Below, one piece after another: positions 4,238-6,006 of a stretch of DNA of 6,006 bases; the first letter of the stretch is position 1; every line of letters begins with the position of its first letter. The notes below the pieces were generated by a model, which was not told the origin of the DNA, made no database searches, and was given only the letters and a program-made list of their open reading frames with translations. Location of the stretch: assembly GCA_001818355.1 (NCBI GenBank), contig MHKJ01000059.1, positions 961-6,966 of the forward strand, written 5' to 3'. Position numbers and translations under genes: made by a program. This DNA is from Candidatus Kerfeldbacteria bacterium RIFOXYC2_FULL_38_9 (GTDB taxonomy: Bacteria > Patescibacteriota > Patescibacteriia > UBA9570 > XYC2-FULL-38-9).

Positions 4238-6006
4238 TTACTTCCACTGTCTTCTGGTTTTTATATACCAAGAATCTATATTGGAAAAACGATCGGCAGG
4301 CACGGCTACATATTGATTTTCTTCCAGGCCTTTGATGCGATTGCTGACAGCATAAGTATATAAAGGATTATAAAGGAAAATGGCGGAAATATCTTGCGCT
4401 AACAAATCCTGAAATTTATTGTACAATTCGCTTCTTTTCTTCTCATCATTGGTTTTGCGCGCCTCTTCAATAATATCGTCAATTTCTGTGTTGCGAAAAA
4501 TACTCAAAGCCAAACCCGGATATTCTTGCTGGGAAGAATGCCAAAAAGGATAAGGATCGGGATCAGAACCGATGATTTGTCCGAATAATAACGCCTCGTA
4601 ATTTCTCTCTTTAATAACAGAACCCTGAATATCTTGAGCGCCTGTCACGCTTAAGTTAACCTTGGCTCCAATTTTTCGCCAAGAGTCTATGAGTTGTTGA
4701 GCAACCGCTTGGTATTCCGGCAAATCCACGGTCGCAATGGTAAACTCTAATTTTACGCCATCTTTTTCTCTCGGGGCAAAATCTTCAGCGCTCACACCGG
4801 TTTGATCTTCTTTATCGTCAGGATACTTCCAGCCGTCATCTTTTAAAATTTTACGCGCTTTTTCCATATCCAAAGGATATTTTTTTACCTGATCATTATA
4901 GCCCATGTAACCGGGCAAAATGGGCGTGTAAATAGCTTCGGCCTCGCCGCCTAAAGCTTCCGTTACAATTTTGTCCCGGTCCACGGCGCGCGCCAAGGCC
5001 TGGCGCACCACGTCATTTTGCAGGGCCTTGTTGTTTTTTAAGTTAAAGAACAAAGCGGAATATTGAGGAATGCGCAATGAATGAAAAATAATATTTTTGT
5101 TGGCTTTAGTAATTTCCTCTTTTTTAGACTGAGGCACAAAACCCAATCCTTCTATTCTTTTTTGAGTAAGACCCAAAATAGCCGAGGTCATATCCGGATA
5201 AAAAACGAATTTCATTTTATCAATAAAAGGCTTGTCACCAAAATAATCAGCATTGCGTTCCAAGGTAAAAGTTTTCACATTACCGGCGTCGTCTTTGGTA
5301 AGTTCGCTGAATTTATAAGCGCCATAGCCTACGGGTTGTAAATTCATACCGTTTAAACGCACATTTTGACCGGGAACGTTATACCATAAATGTTCCGGCA
5401 AAATACCAAAAGTTAAACTGGCTAAAAACGGAGCAAACTGTTCTTTTAAGGTGATGGAAAAAGAAAAATCATCTATTTTTTTAACTTCAGCTCCGGCCAA
5501 AGTTGATTGCAAAGGACTTTGATAAGTCACGTCTTGAATGGCTTTAATCGTAAACACGACATCGTCGCTGGTTAAATTTTCGTTGTTGTCTTGCCATTTA
5601 ATATTAGAACGTAAAAAGAAAGTATAAGTTAATTTATCCTCAGAAAGCACATAATTAGTGATTAAATTAGGCTCTAATTCTAAATTATTGTTGCGTTTGA
5701 AAATTCCCGGAAAAACCAAAGCGGAAATATCCGCGTCCACGTCAGACAAAGAAGAAAGAATGGGGTTAAGATATTGAGGCGCACCCACTACGCCTTCGGT
5801 ATAAGTGCCACCGTAAGCAGGCACCACTGCTGTCGCCTCGTTTAAACGCCTTAAAGTAAAAACTAATACACACAGTACCACTAAGAAAAGTGCCAAGAAA
5901 AATAAATAACGTTCTCCTTTATTAAGCAAAAGTTTAAAATAACGCCATTGCGTATAAGTGGGTAATTTTCTTTCAGTGCTAGCCTGAAAAACTAAACGCT
6001 CGGAAG
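4238..6006 (-). CDS. Peptide/oligopeptide ABC transporter solute-binding protein (SBP_bac_5), 5'-partial
   Basis: The frame runs from the TAA at 4238 to the window edge, so the true start lies beyond 6006. The TTG at 5929 is the first conventional start codon inside the window but is unlikely to be used: 25 further codons upstream are open and include KLPTYTQWRYFKL, which continues a recurrent N-terminal pattern of this family in Patescibacteria. Numbered from that TTG (563 residues), a membrane segment spans about 8-26 and has no good lipobox, suggesting a membrane-anchored outward-facing binder. The mature domain opens with GGTYTEGVVGAPQYLNPIL (40-58), the family 5 entry motif, and continues with SDDVVFTIKA (121-130), VVRQALARAVDRDKI (307-321), GSDPDPYPFWHSSQ (454-467) and RNTEIDDIIEEAR (479-491). 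Such proteins capture peptides or nickel-like ligands for an ABC importer. No permease or ATPase gene lies in the window, and the ligand cannot be predicted. A tRNA gene follows after 7 nt. Confidence 0.92.
   Translation of the reverse strand, partial: SERLVFQASTERKLPTYTQWRYFKLLLNKGERYLFFLALFLVVLCVLVFTLRRLNEATAVVPAYGGTYTEGVVGAPQYLNPILSSLSDVDADISALVFPGIFKRNNNLELEPNLITNYVLSEDKLTYTFFLRSNIKWQDNNENLTSDDVVFTIKAIQDVTYQSPLQSTLAGAEVKKIDDFSFSITLKEQFAPFLASLTFGILPEHLWYNVPGQNVRLNGMNLQPVGYGAYKFSELTKDDAGNVKTFTLERNADYFGDKPFIDKMKFVFYPDMTSAILGLTQKRIEGLGFVPQSKKEEITKANKNIIFHSLRIPQYSALFFNLKNNKALQNDVVRQALARAVDRDKIVTEALGGEAEAIYTPILPGYMGYNDQVKKYPLDMEKARKILKDDGWKYPDDKEDQTGVSAEDFAPREKDGVKLEFTIATVDLPEYQAVAQQLIDSWRKIGAKVNLSVTGAQDIQGSVIKERNYEALLFGQIIGSDPDPYPFWHSSQQEYPGLALSIFRNTEIDDIIEEARKTNDEKKRSELYNKFQDLLAQDISAIFLYNPLYTYAVSNRIKGLEENQYVAVPADRFSNIDSWYIKTRRQWK

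Noticed and set aside
3945..4363. Plus-strand frames covering the ribonuclease J start and the tRNA
   Set aside because: One is antisense to the ribonuclease J tail and the other runs through the tRNA gene; neither has a start signal or protein-like composition.
5081..5341. Plus-strand frame of 86 codons
   Set aside because: It is antisense to the solute-binding protein, and its reading follows the codon pattern of the opposite strand.
5869..5872. Cys in the N-terminal membrane segment (VVLC) of the solute-binding protein as a lipoprotein site
   Set aside because: The residue before Cys is Leu, not the small residue that signal peptidase II needs, and the hydrophobic stretch continues past it.
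1..6006. Search for CRISPR arrays, transposon ends, intrinsic terminators and riboswitches
   Set aside because: No spaced direct repeats, transposase frames, GC hairpin with T-run or leader long enough for a riboswitch was seen; the longest non-coding stretch is 95 nt.

Overview
The window reads as a piece of a small-genome Candidate Phyla Radiation (Patescibacteria) bacterium. This rests on recognising protein families, not on a database search. The clues are a membrane-anchored family 5 solute-binding protein with the segment TYTEGVVGAPQYLNPI, a GT-C-like polytopic membrane protein of a type common in these genomes, a ribonuclease J with a basic N-terminal tail, and AT-rich spacers with mostly absent Shine-Dalgarno (SD) sites. 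Two genes end in TGA with further stops just behind, so the standard bacterial code applies and the TGA=Gly code of Gracilibacteria/SR1 does not.

Every supportable gene lies on the minus strand, so transcription runs from high to low coordinates. In that order: a family 5 solute-binding protein cut by the right window edge (4238-6006); tRNA-Leu(CAG) only 7 nt behind its stop codon (4148-4230); a 95-nt AT-rich spacer; ribonuclease J with a roughly 70-residue basic extension (2187-4052); a polytopic GT-C-type membrane protein 7 nt further on (686-2179); a 61-nt spacer; a predicted purine phosphoribosyltransferase (88-624); and the first 17 codons of another gene running off the left edge (1-51), the only gene here with a textbook SD site. 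No stretch over 95 nt is without a gene, and I see no intrinsic terminator, so the block may be one or a few polycistronic units.

The genes do not form an obvious single pathway: peptide capture, tRNA, RNA decay, envelope sugar transfer and purine salvage stand side by side, as is common in compact scavenger genomes. The most noteworthy points are the tRNA inside an mRNA just before ribonuclease J, an adenine at tRNA position 37 where CUN-reading tRNA-Leu normally has G, the basic tail of ribonuclease J with a small internal duplication, and short motifs shared between the few spacers. I found no convincing new defence, mobile or regulatory system, and no CRISPR array, transposon or phage gene.
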